DNA from: Streptomyces sp. NBC_00239
Lineage (GTDB): Bacteria > Actinomycetota > Actinomycetes > Streptomycetales > Streptomycetaceae
Length of the DNA: 64,000 nt
Assembly: GCF_036194065.1 (NCBI RefSeq)
Contig: NZ_CP108095.1
Span: 2,976,001-3,040,000, forward strand
Direction: 5' to 3'
In this document: in pieces, positions 16,590 to 23,518 of the stretch
Layout of the letters: the number at the start of each line of letters is the position of its first letter
How positions within the stretch are numbered: position 1 is the first letter of the stretch
Notes under the pieces: generated by a model
What the model was told of the DNA's origin: nothing
Databases searched by the model: none
The model's input: the letters and a program-made list of their open reading frames with translations, nothing else
Translations under genes and position numbers: made by a program

Positions 16590-17105
16590 CGCAACCCCTG
16601 CCCCGCCTACGCCTTGAGCGGCAACCCATGCCCCGCCGGTGCCCGGTGGGCACCGTCCAGCCTCGCCGACGCCCTGTGGGCACCGTCCAGCCTCGCCGGC
16701 GTTTGAGGCGCGGGTCCGGGCGGAGCCCGGCAAACCCCCCGCACCCTTAAGCCCCTCCGGCGCTAGACCCTTAAGCCCCTCCGGCGCTTGAGGAGCGGGT
16801 CCGGGCGGAGCCCGGTGCCCGGCGGAGCCGGGTTGCTTGGGGCTCCGCCCCAAACCCCGCGCCTCAAACGCCGGCGAGGCTGGGATTCGCGCACGCAGCA
16901 CCGGCAAGCCCGGAAGTTGCACCTCAAGGCACCGGCGAGGCGGTGAGTTGCCCCAAGGCACCGACGAGGCGGGGAGTTGCCCCGGGGCGCCGGCGAGGCT
17001 GGGAGTTGCCCCGGGGCGCCGGCGAGGCTGGGAGTTGCCCCAGGGCGTCGGCGGGGCTGGGGTTGCGGCCCGGGGCGGCGCAGGAGCCGGGTTGCAGCTC
17101 GGGCG
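16590..17105. repeat. Palindromic and tandem extragenic repeat cluster
   Basis: Fills the 559-base gap (16557-17115) between two convergent genes. It contains CAGCCTCGCCGGCGTTTGAG near 16690 with its inverted partner near 16858-16880, the CCCCTCCGGCGCTTGAGGAG unit near 16775, the GGGGCTCCGCCCC hairpin near 16840, and then direct repeats. The direct repeats include GGCGAGGCTGGGAGTTGCCC at 16992 and 17021, a 29-bp period, with degenerate copies on both sides. No gene is supported here. Confidence 0.85.
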
Positions 17106-17115
17106 CCGGTGCCGT

Positions 17116-18714
17116 CTAGGTCTCGGATTCCCGGTAGGCCGCCGCCTCCTCCAGGTCCAGGCGGCGCAGCAGCGTGCGCAGCATCTCGTCCTCGATGCGC
17201 CGCTGGTCCCGCAGGGTCACGAAGACCTCCCGCTCGGCGGAGATCATCTCCCGCGACAGCCGCCGGTAGGTGTCGTCGGCCGACTCCCCGGTCTCCGGGT
17301 TGACCGCGCCCAGCCGCTCCCACACCGCGTTGCGGCGCCGCTCCAGGACCGTGCGCAGCCGTTCCGCGAGCGGCGGCGGCAGGGCGTTGCGCGGGTCCTC
17401 CAGGAGCTCCGTCAGGCGGGCGTCGGCGGCCTGTGAGGCCTGGCTCTGGGCCTGCGCCTCGGCCAGCGTCTCGGCCTGCAGGTCCCGCGGCGGCAGCCGC
17501 AGCCACCGGATCAGCGGCGGCAGCGTCAGCCCCTGCACCACCAGCGTGGCGATGACCGTGGTGAAGGTCAGGAAGAGGATCAGGTTGCGGTACGGGAAGC
17601 CCGCGCCGTCGTCGACGGTCATCGGGATGGAGAAGGCGATGGCCAGCGAGACCACCCCGCGCATCCCGGCCCAGCCGACGATCACCGGGGCCTTCCAGGT
17701 GGTGTCGGGCTCCCGCTCCCGGATCCGGGCGGAGAGCGCCCGCGGCAGGAACGTCGCCGGGAACACCCAGACGAACCGGGCCGCGACCACCGCGCCGAAC
17801 ACCGCCAGCGCGTACCAGGCGGCGTGCAGGCCCTCGTACTCCCCCAGGTCCTCCAGGACCACGGGCAGTTGAAGGCCGATCAGCGCGAAGACCAGCGACT
17901 CCAGCACGAAGGCGACCATCTTCCACACGGCCTCCTCCTGGAGGCGGGTGGCGAAGTCCACCTGCCAGGCCCGGTGGCCGAGGTAGAGGGCCACCACTAC
18001 GACGGCCAGCACCCCGGAGGCGTGCACCTGCTCCGCGGCCGCGTACGCCACGAAGGGGATGAGCAGCGACAGGGTGTTCTGCAGCAGCGGCTCCCGCAGC
18101 CGGGTGCGCAGGTGGTGGATCGGGACCATCAGCACCAGGCCCACCCCCACCCCGCCGATCGAGGCGATCAGGAACTCGGAGATGCCGCCCGCCCAGCCGG
18201 CGCTCTCCCCGACCACCGCCGCCAGCGCCACCTTGTAGGCGGTGATCGCGGTGGCGTCGTTGACGAGGGATTCGCCCTGGAGGATGGTCGTGATCCGCGG
18301 CGGCAGGCCCAGTTTGCGGGCGATGGCGGTGGCCGCGACGGCGTCCGGCGGGGCGACGACCGCGCCGAGCACCAGCGCCGCGGTCAGCGGCAGCCCCGGC
18401 ACCACCAGGTACGCCGCGTAGCCGACGACGAGCGTCGCGAAGAGCACGTAGCCGACCGACAGCAGCGCCACCGGCCGCATGTTCGCCCGCAGGTCGAGGT
18501 ACGAGCTGTCGACCGCCGCCGTGTACAGCAGGGGCGGCAGCATCAGCGGCAGCACGATGTGCGGGTCGAGCCCGTAGTCGGGCACGCCCGGCAGGTACGC
18601 GGCGACGAGTCCGGCCGCGACGAGCAGCAGCGGTGCCGGCACCGGGGTGCGCCGGGCCGCCCCCGCCACGGCGGCGCTGCCCGCCACCAGTGCCACCAGT
18701 GGCCATACCTCCAT
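17116..18714 (-). CDS. Na+/H+ antiporter, CPA1 family
   Basis: 532 residues with about 12 membrane helices followed by a cytoplasmic tail of about 130 residues. The cation-site motifs of CPA1 exchangers are present: VVAPPDAVAATAIARKLGLP (PDA) and GESLVNDATAITAYK (the ND pair in helix 5). GMRGVVSLAIAFSIP is the conserved late helix. The tail (LQAETLAEAQAQSQASQAADARLTELL... cut into Ala/Arg/Glu-rich helices) is likely regulatory. It exchanges Na+ or K+ for H+ for pH and salt homeostasis. It is transcribed away from the UBP-zinc-finger gene, 46 bases between starts. Confidence 0.92.
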   Translation of the reverse strand: MEVWPLVALVAGSAAVAGAARRTPVPAPLLLVAAGLVAAYLPGVPDYGLDPHIVLPLMLPPLLYTAAVDSSYLDLRANMRPVALLSVGYVLFATLVVGYAAYLVVPGLPLTAALVLGAVVAPPDAVAATAIARKLGLPPRITTILQGESLVNDATAITAYKVALAAVVGESAGWAGGISEFLIASIGGVGVGLVLMVPIHHLRTRLREPLLQNTLSLLIPFVAYAAAEQVHASGVLAVVVVALYLGHRAWQVDFATRLQEEAVWKMVAFVLESLVFALIGLQLPVVLEDLGEYEGLHAAWYALAVFGAVVAARFVWVFPATFLPRALSARIREREPDTTWKAPVIVGWAGMRGVVSLAIAFSIPMTVDDGAGFPYRNLILFLTFTTVIATLVVQGLTLPPLIRWLRLPPRDLQAETLAEAQAQSQASQAADARLTELLEDPRNALPPPLAERLRTVLERRRNAVWERLGAVNPETGESADDTYRRLSREMISAEREVFVTLRDQRRIEDEMLRTLLRRLDLEEAAAYRESET

Positions 18715-18760
18715 CGCGCGGACCCGCCCTCACCTCGTGCGCCGTCGTAACCTGGCCATC

Positions 18761-19021
18761 ATGAGCGAGTGCACGCACCTTCCCGAACTGCCGCGCCCCG
18801 AACCGGCACCCGCGGCGCTGACCTGCCCGGAATGTCTGGCGGTGGGGAGCCATCCGGTGAGCTTGCGGATGTGTCTGTGGTGCGGCCACGTGGGATGCTG
18901 CGACTCCTCGCCGTACCGGCACGCCACCGCCCACTACCAGGAGACGGGGCATCCCGTGATGCGCAGCCACGAGCCCGGTGAGACCTGGCGCTGGTGTTTC
19001 GTGGACGCTTCGCTCGTCTGA
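18761..19021 (+). CDS. Small UBP-type zinc-finger protein
   Basis: 86 residues. Cysteines and histidines follow the zf-UBP pattern: C4 and H6 (ECTHLPE), CPEC, then CLWCGHVGCCDSS, HATAHYQETGHP and W-R-WCFVD at the end. In eukaryotes this fold binds the C-terminus of ubiquitin; bacterial stand-alone versions are common in actinobacteria and their ligand is unknown. It shares a 46-base divergent promoter region with the antiporter. Confidence 0.85.
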   Translation: MSECTHLPELPRPEPAPAALTCPECLAVGSHPVSLRMCLWCGHVGCCDSSPYRHATAHYQETGHPVMRSHEPGETWRWCFVDASLV

Positions 19022-19215
19022 GGTTCGATCGCCGGCAGGGGGGTAGGTCAACCCTCCGCCGGTTCCCTTTAATTGGGCCCGCAGACCCCTAGCCACTGTG
19101 CGTACCCGCGGGCTTACCATCAGTCACTGTCGCCGGACGGGGGTGCCGCGACACGATCGCCCGTATCGCGGTAGCGTCACCGGCGAACAGAGCTCGTACC
19201 ACCTTGGAGGTGAGG

Positions 19216-19629
19216 GTGTCCCAGATCGCAGGCGAGCCCGGGACCCAGGACTTCGTGGAAGTCCGGCTGCCGGCCGCGGGTGCCTATCTGTCGGTGTTGC
19301 GCACGGCCACGGCCGGTCTCGCAGCACGCTTGGACTTCACCCTCGACGAGATCGAGGACCTGCGCATCGCGGTCGACGAGGCGTGCGCGATCCTGCTCCA
19401 GCAGGCCGTGCCAGGCTCCGTCCTCAGCTGCGTGTTCCGGCTCGTGGACGATTCGCTGGAGGTGACCGTCTCGGCCCCGACGACCGACGGACGGGCGCCC
19501 GAGCGCGACACGTTCGCGTGGACGGTGCTGTCGGCCCTGGCCGGCAAGGTCGAGTCCACGGTCGCGGACGACCGGACGGTCAGCATCAGTCTCTACAAAC
19601 AGCGCGGCGCGGGACCAGGGCCGGCGTGA
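19216..19629 (+). CDS. Anti-sigma factor of the RsbW/SpoIIAB family (SigH partner)
   Basis: 137 residues from GTG 19216, five bases after GGAGG; an in-frame TTG at 19204 overlaps that ribosome-binding site. The fold is the HATPase-like anti-sigma type (LDFTLDEIEDLRIAVDEACA). The N-box, which in SpoIIAB reads EAVTN, here reads EACAI: the Mg-binding Asn appears to be Ile, and no clear G1 box follows, so ATP-dependent kinase activity is doubtful by eye. It overlaps the sigma gene by GTGA, so the two are translationally coupled, as in the S. coelicolor sigH locus, where the equivalent protein inhibits SigH. Confidence 0.88.
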   Translation: MSQIAGEPGTQDFVEVRLPAAGAYLSVLRTATAGLAARLDFTLDEIEDLRIAVDEACAILLQQAVPGSVLSCVFRLVDDSLEVTVSAPTTDGRAPERDTFAWTVLSALAGKVESTVADDRTVSISLYKQRGAGPGPA

Positions 19630-20852
19630 GCGGCGGGGACATCCCGGTGCGGGACGAGGGGCGGCCCCGGGTGGGGCACAGTTCCGGCAGAGGAATCCCG
19701 GAACAGCAGCAGGCGCGGCCGCACCCAGCGGAAGACGGCTTTTTGGACTCGGCGGAGCGACGGGCGGGCCCTATGAGCGAGAACGAGCACGAGGAACTGC
19801 AGCCACCGGTGGCCGGCCCGCCGGGGGCGCCCGCCGCGTCCGGGGCGGCCGGCGGTTCCGGTGACCCGGTCGGCCCCGACTCCGGGGCGGGCTCAGGGGC
19901 GGCCGGCGCGGCGTCCGGTCCGGCCGGGGCCGCGGAGGGCCCGGCGGCCGCGGAGGCCTCGGAGTCCGCAGAGGCCTCGGAGGCCGCAGAGGCCTCGGAG
20001 GCCGCAGAGGCCTCGGAGGCCGGCGACTCCCCGGAGGTCGCGGGCTCTCCCGAGCCGGCGGCGGCACCGGCGGCCGGTCCTGCCGGTACGCACGACCCCC
20101 GGGACCGCAGCGGCGCCCGGCTGCTGTTCGTACAGCTTCGGGAGCTGCCCGAGGGCTCGCCCGAGCGGGCCGAGCTCCGCAACCGGCTGGTGCGGATGCA
20201 CCTGCCGCTGGTCGAGCACCTGGCCCGCCGGTTCCGCAACCGCGGGGAGCCGCTGGACGACCTCACGCAGGTCGCCACGATCGGCCTGATCAAGTCGGTG
20301 GACCGGTTCGACCCGGACCGCGGGGTGGAGTTCTCCACGTACGCGACCCCGACCGTCGTCGGCGAGATCAAGCGCCACTTCCGTGACAAGGGCTGGGCGG
20401 TACGCGTCCCCCGGCGGCTCCAGGAGCTGCGGCTCTCCCTCACCACGGCCACCGCCGAGCTGTCCCAGCAGCACGGCCGCTCGCCCACGGTGCACGAGCT
20501 GGCGGAGCGCCTGGGGATCTCCGAGGAGGAGGTGCTGGAGGGGCTGGAATCGGCCAATGCCTACAGCACCCTGTCGCTGGACGTACCGGACACGGACGAC
20601 GAGTCCCCGGCCGTCGCGGACACGCTGGGTGCGGAGGACGAGGCGCTGGAGGGGGTCGAGTACCGGGAGTCCCTCAAGCCGCTGCTGGAAGGGCTGCCGC
20701 CGCGGGAGAAGCGGATCCTGTTGCTTCGGTTCTTCGGCAACATGACGCAGTCGCAGATCGCGCAGGAGGTCGGCATCTCGCAGATGCACGTCTCCCGGCT
20801 GCTGGCCCGCACCCTGGCCCAACTCCGCGAAAAGCTCCTGGTCGAGGAGTAA
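19626..20852 (+). CDS. sigH: Stress/development RNA polymerase sigma factor, SigF/SigB class
   Basis: 408 residues from the GTG at 19626 that overlaps the anti-sigma stop; an ATG at 19773 would give a 359-residue form, and multiple SigH products are known in S. coelicolor. Region 2 (HLPLVEHLARRFRNRGEPLDDLTQVATIGLIKS read in part, then FSTYATPTVVGEIKRHFRD) and region 4 (LPPREKRILLLRFFGNMTQSQIAQ..ISQMHVSRLL) are diagnostic of the SigB/SigF class. The N-terminal 180 residues are low complexity, including three AAEASE-type repeats from 18-bp DNA units near 19965-20025. Role: general, osmotic or developmental stress transcription, held by the upstream anti-sigma factor. Confidence 0.92.
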   Translation: MSGGDIPVRDEGRPRVGHSSGRGIPEQQQARPHPAEDGFLDSAERRAGPMSENEHEELQPPVAGPPGAPAASGAAGGSGDPVGPDSGAGSGAAGAASGPAGAAEGPAAAEASESAEASEAAEASEAAEASEAGDSPEVAGSPEPAAAPAAGPAGTHDPRDRSGARLLFVQLRELPEGSPERAELRNRLVRMHLPLVEHLARRFRNRGEPLDDLTQVATIGLIKSVDRFDPDRGVEFSTYATPTVVGEIKRHFRDKGWAVRVPRRLQELRLSLTTATAELSQQHGRSPTVHELAERLGISEEEVLEGLESANAYSTLSLDVPDTDDESPAVADTLGAEDEALEGVEYRESLKPLLEGLPPREKRILLLRFFGNMTQSQIAQEVGISQMHVSRLLARTLAQLREKLLVEE

Positions 20853-20934
20853 CCCCCGACGACCGCCGCCGGTCCCCCCGGCGGCACCCGCCCCCCCTCC
20901 CGACGCCCGGGGGCAACCCCCGGGCCACTCCCGG

Positions 20935-21250
20935 CCTTGCCGGTGCCCTGGGGCATATCCAGCCTCGCCAGGTGCACCTGGGGCGCAACTTCCAGCCTCG
21001 CCGGCGTTTGAGGCGCGGCGTTTGAGGCGCGGCGTTTGAGGCGGAGCCCCAAGACTGCAACCCGGCTCCGCCGGGCACCGGGCTCCGCCCGGACCCGCGC
21101 CTCAAACGCCGGCGAGGCTGGATTTTGCCCCTCGGGCAGCTGGCGAGGCTGGAAGTTGGCCCTCGGGCGCCGGCGAAGCTGGAAGCTGCCCCTCGGGTAG
21201 TCGGCGAGGCTGGAAATTGGCCCTCGGGCGCCGCCGAGGCCGGCGGGGGC
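20935..21250. repeat. Palindromic and tandem extragenic repeat cluster
   Basis: Occupies most of the 426-base gap (20853-21278) between two convergent genes. The arm CAGCCTCGCCGGCGTTTGAG (20994) is followed by three direct GCGGCGTTTGAGGC copies near 21014-21040, then the inverted arm near 21096-21120. A series of TGGCGAGGCTGGAAGTTGGC-type units follows with a period of about 34 bases to 21250. Same sequence family as the clusters near 2400, 6640 and 16690. Confidence 0.85.
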
Positions 21251-21278
21251 CACGGGTAGCGCCAAGGTCGGCGGGCTG

Positions 21279-21713
21279 TCAGGGCTGCGGCGTGCCGATG
21301 GCGAGGGCTTCGGTGGTGGCCGGGTGGAGGAGGAGGGTGAGGACGGTCAGGGCGGACACGGCCAGGGCCACCGCCCCGGCGATCAACGCCCCGCCCGCGC
21401 TGTACAGCGTCCACGCCACCGGCAACGCCATCAGCTGAGTGATCATGGCCGGCCCCCGGCTCCACCGGCGCCGCATCCACAGGCCCCGCGCCGCGACCAG
21501 CGGCAGCGCCGCGAGGACCAGCATGGTGACCCCGCCGGTCTCGGCCTGCTGCGGGGAGTCCGGGTCGCCGAGCAGACCCATAACCAGCATCGAGATGCCC
21601 AGGCCCGCGAGCGCGAGGCCTTCCAGCGCGGTCAGCGCGGCGGCGGCGGTCAGCCGGACCGGGGCGGGCCCGGAGGGGACGGCGGGGGTGGCGGGGGGCT
21701 GCTTCGTACTCAC
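21279..21713 (-). CDS. Small integral membrane protein of unknown function
   Basis: 144 residues starting at GTG 21713 (VSTKQPPATPAVP). After a Pro-rich cytoplasmic N-terminus there are about four hydrophobic segments (AAAALTALEGLALAGLGISML, VTMLVLAALPLVAARGLWM, MITQLMALPVAWTLYS, ALIAGAVALAVSALTVLTLL). It resembles the many uncharacterised four-helix membrane proteins of Streptomyces. It is divergent from the diacylglycerol-kinase-like gene, 73 bases apart. Confidence 0.75.
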   Translation of the reverse strand: MSTKQPPATPAVPSGPAPVRLTAAAALTALEGLALAGLGISMLVMGLLGDPDSPQQAETGGVTMLVLAALPLVAARGLWMRRRWSRGPAMITQLMALPVAWTLYSAGGALIAGAVALAVSALTVLTLLLHPATTEALAIGTPQP

Positions 21714-21786
21714 ACGGGCAGCGTAACCGTGCCCCGGTCGGCAGCCGGTATGGGCGGCGTCAGTACGGGTGGGTAGGCTGCTGCTC

Positions 21787-22755
21787 ATGCGTGCACTCCT
21801 CGTGGCGAACCCGGCGGCAACGACCACCAGTGCGCGCACGCGCGATGTCCTGATCCATGCGCTGGCCAGCGAGATGAAGCTGGAGGCCGTGACCACCGAG
21901 TACCGCGGCCACGCCCGGGACCTCGGGCGGCGCGCGGCCGAGAGCGAGGACATCGATCTGGTGGTCGCCCTCGGCGGCGACGGCACCGTCAACGAGGTCG
22001 TCAACGGCCTCCTGCACGACGGGCCGGACCCGGACCGGCGCCCCCGGCTCGCGGTGGTGCCCGGCGGCTCCACGAACGTCTTCGCGCGGGCGCTGGGTCT
22101 GCCCAACGACGCGGTGGAGGCGACCGGCGCCCTGCTGGACGCGCTGCGGGAGCGGCGGGAGCGGACGGTCGGGCTGGGCCTGGCCGCGGGCGCCCCGGGC
22201 ACCGTGGACGAATCGGTGCCGGCCCGCTGGTTCACCTTCTGCGCGGGATTCGGATTCGACGCGGGAGTGGTCGGCCGGGTCGAACAGCAGCGGGAGCGCG
22301 GAAAGCGTTCGACGCATTCCCTCTACGTACGGCAGCTGGTGCGCCAGTTCCTGGAAGAGCCGAACCGCCGGCACGGCATGGTCACGCTGGAGCGTCCGGG
22401 CGCGGATCCGGTGACGGATCTGGTGCTGTCGATAGTGTGCAACACGTCACCTTGGACGTATCTCGGAAACAAACCGCTGTACGCCTCCCCGGAGGCCTCC
22501 TTCGACACCGCACTTGACGTGCTGGGTCTCAGCCGTTTGTCAACTCCGGCCATCGCGCGGTACGCGACACAGCTCCTGACCTCGACTCCTGAGCGCGGTC
22601 CGCACGGCAAGCATGCGGTCTCTCTGCACGATCTGACCGACTTCACCTTGCATTCGAAGGTGCCGCTCCCATTCCAGATGGACGGCGATCACCTCGGACT
22701 GCGTACGAGCGTGCGGTTCACAGGCGTACGCCGTGCACTGCGTGTGATTGTGTGA
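21787..22755 (+). CDS. Diacylglycerol/lipid kinase (DAGK catalytic domain)
   Basis: 322 residues from ATG 21787. The lipid-kinase nucleotide motif GGDGTVNEVVNGLL and the partner VVPGGSTNVFARALGLP are both intact, with the second-domain segment CAGFGFDAGVVGRVE. DgkB/YegS-type enzymes phosphorylate diacylglycerol or related lipids at the inner membrane face. A start six residues earlier (21769) is possible. It lies 319 bases upstream of wblE on the same strand. Confidence 0.9.
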   Translation: MRALLVANPAATTTSARTRDVLIHALASEMKLEAVTTEYRGHARDLGRRAAESEDIDLVVALGGDGTVNEVVNGLLHDGPDPDRRPRLAVVPGGSTNVFARALGLPNDAVEATGALLDALRERRERTVGLGLAAGAPGTVDESVPARWFTFCAGFGFDAGVVGRVEQQRERGKRSTHSLYVRQLVRQFLEEPNRRHGMVTLERPGADPVTDLVLSIVCNTSPWTYLGNKPLYASPEASFDTALDVLGLSRLSTPAIARYATQLLTSTPERGPHGKHAVSLHDLTDFTLHSKVPLPFQMDGDHLGLRTSVRFTGVRRALRVIV

Positions 22756-23074
22756 GTGGAAGGGCCTTTAGTCCTTTCAGTCGAACGTTTAGACGCCGGT
22801 CCACCCCATAGAAGTACGGCTGTGACCTAGTCGACACCGACGAATCAAAAAAAACTTTCCGGAAGGGGTTGTATCCCCGTCCGAGGTTTGCGAATCTCTA
22901 CATGGCGATCGGGACAGCCCGCAGCACCGGCACCCACGAAGACCGCCAGAACCCCTCCACGAACCAAAGGCCAACCCGGGCAACTGGGCGTCGCCCCTTC
23001 CTCCGCGAAGGGATTCGTGAAAGCGTTCACATTCACAAGCAACTTGCCCGCAATACCAAGGAGATGGAGCAGCC
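22756..23074 (+). promoter_or_regulatory. 319-base gene-free region: wblE promoter and leader
   Basis: No gene is supported here. It contains an A8 tract at 22848-22855 and the hexanucleotide-rich stretch TTTCCGGAAGGGG. A CRP-like palindrome at 23016-23031 is followed by an AAGGAGATGGAG ribosome-binding site just before the wblE ATG. The AT content is well above that of neighbouring coding DNA, as expected for a strongly expressed promoter. Confidence 0.6.
23016..23031. promoter_or_regulatory. Candidate CRP (cAMP receptor protein) site upstream of wblE
   Basis: CGTGAAAGCGTTCACA fits the CRP core TGTGA-N6-TCACA at every position except the first base. Its centre is about 51 bases upstream of the wblE ATG. 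In Mycobacterium the orthologous whiB1 promoter is known to be controlled by CRP and cAMP. Binding here is inference. Confidence 0.55.
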
Positions 23075-23332
23075 ATGGACTGGCGTCACAACGCCGTTTG
23101 TCGTGAGGAAGACCCGGAACTCTTCTTCCCCATCGGCAACACCGGTCCTGCGCTGCTGCAGATCGAGGAAGCCAAGGCCGTCTGCCGCCGCTGCCCCGTC
23201 ATGGAGCAGTGCCTGCAGTGGGCGCTCGAGTCCGGTCAGGACTCCGGCGTCTGGGGCGGTCTCAGCGAAGACGAGCGCCGCGCCATGAAGCGCCGCGCCG
23301 CTCGCAACCGGGCGCGCAACGCCAGCGCCTGA
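23075..23332 (+). CDS. wblE: WhiB-family iron-sulfur regulator WblE (WhiB1 orthologue)
   Basis: 85 residues. Four cysteines at 9, 37, 40 and 46 (C..., CRRC, C) bind a [4Fe-4S] cluster, followed by the GVWGG turn (58-62) and a basic tail KRRAARNRARN for DNA contact. The cysteine numbering is identical to mycobacterial WhiB1, an essential NO-sensitive regulator that binds the housekeeping sigma factor. It is followed directly by a strong terminator and then, on the other strand, by a PdtaS-like kinase, the same neighbour as whiB1 has in Mycobacterium. Confidence 0.95.
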   Translation: MDWRHNAVCREEDPELFFPIGNTGPALLQIEEAKAVCRRCPVMEQCLQWALESGQDSGVWGGLSEDERRAMKRRAARNRARNASA

Positions 23333-23396
23333 TATCGACTTTCGAGCCTCGAGCCGCAGCGCGTAGTACCCAAACAGCGCTCAGCAACGTGCTCTT

Positions 23397-23431
23397 GAGC
23401 CCCGCACCGGGAACCATCCGGTGCGGGGCTC
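23397..23431 (+). terminator. Bidirectional intrinsic terminator after wblE
   Basis: A perfect 14-bp stem GAGCCCCGCACCGG (23397-23410) and CCGGTGCGGGGCTC (23418-23431) with a 7-base loop, 64 bases after the wblE stop. It lies between convergent genes and could serve both. Confidence 0.85.
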
Positions 23432-23518
23432 AGTGCTGTGCCCGGGAGTTTTCCGCAGAGCCGTCACCCTGAGTGACGACCCCGCCGCCGTGATCCGCGG
23501 GCGCCGGCCGGGTCCGGG

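Noticed and set aside
16930..17105. Regular 29-bp repeats that look CRISPR-like
   Set aside because: There are no unique spacers between the copies, the repeats are direct and degenerate, and no cas genes are near.
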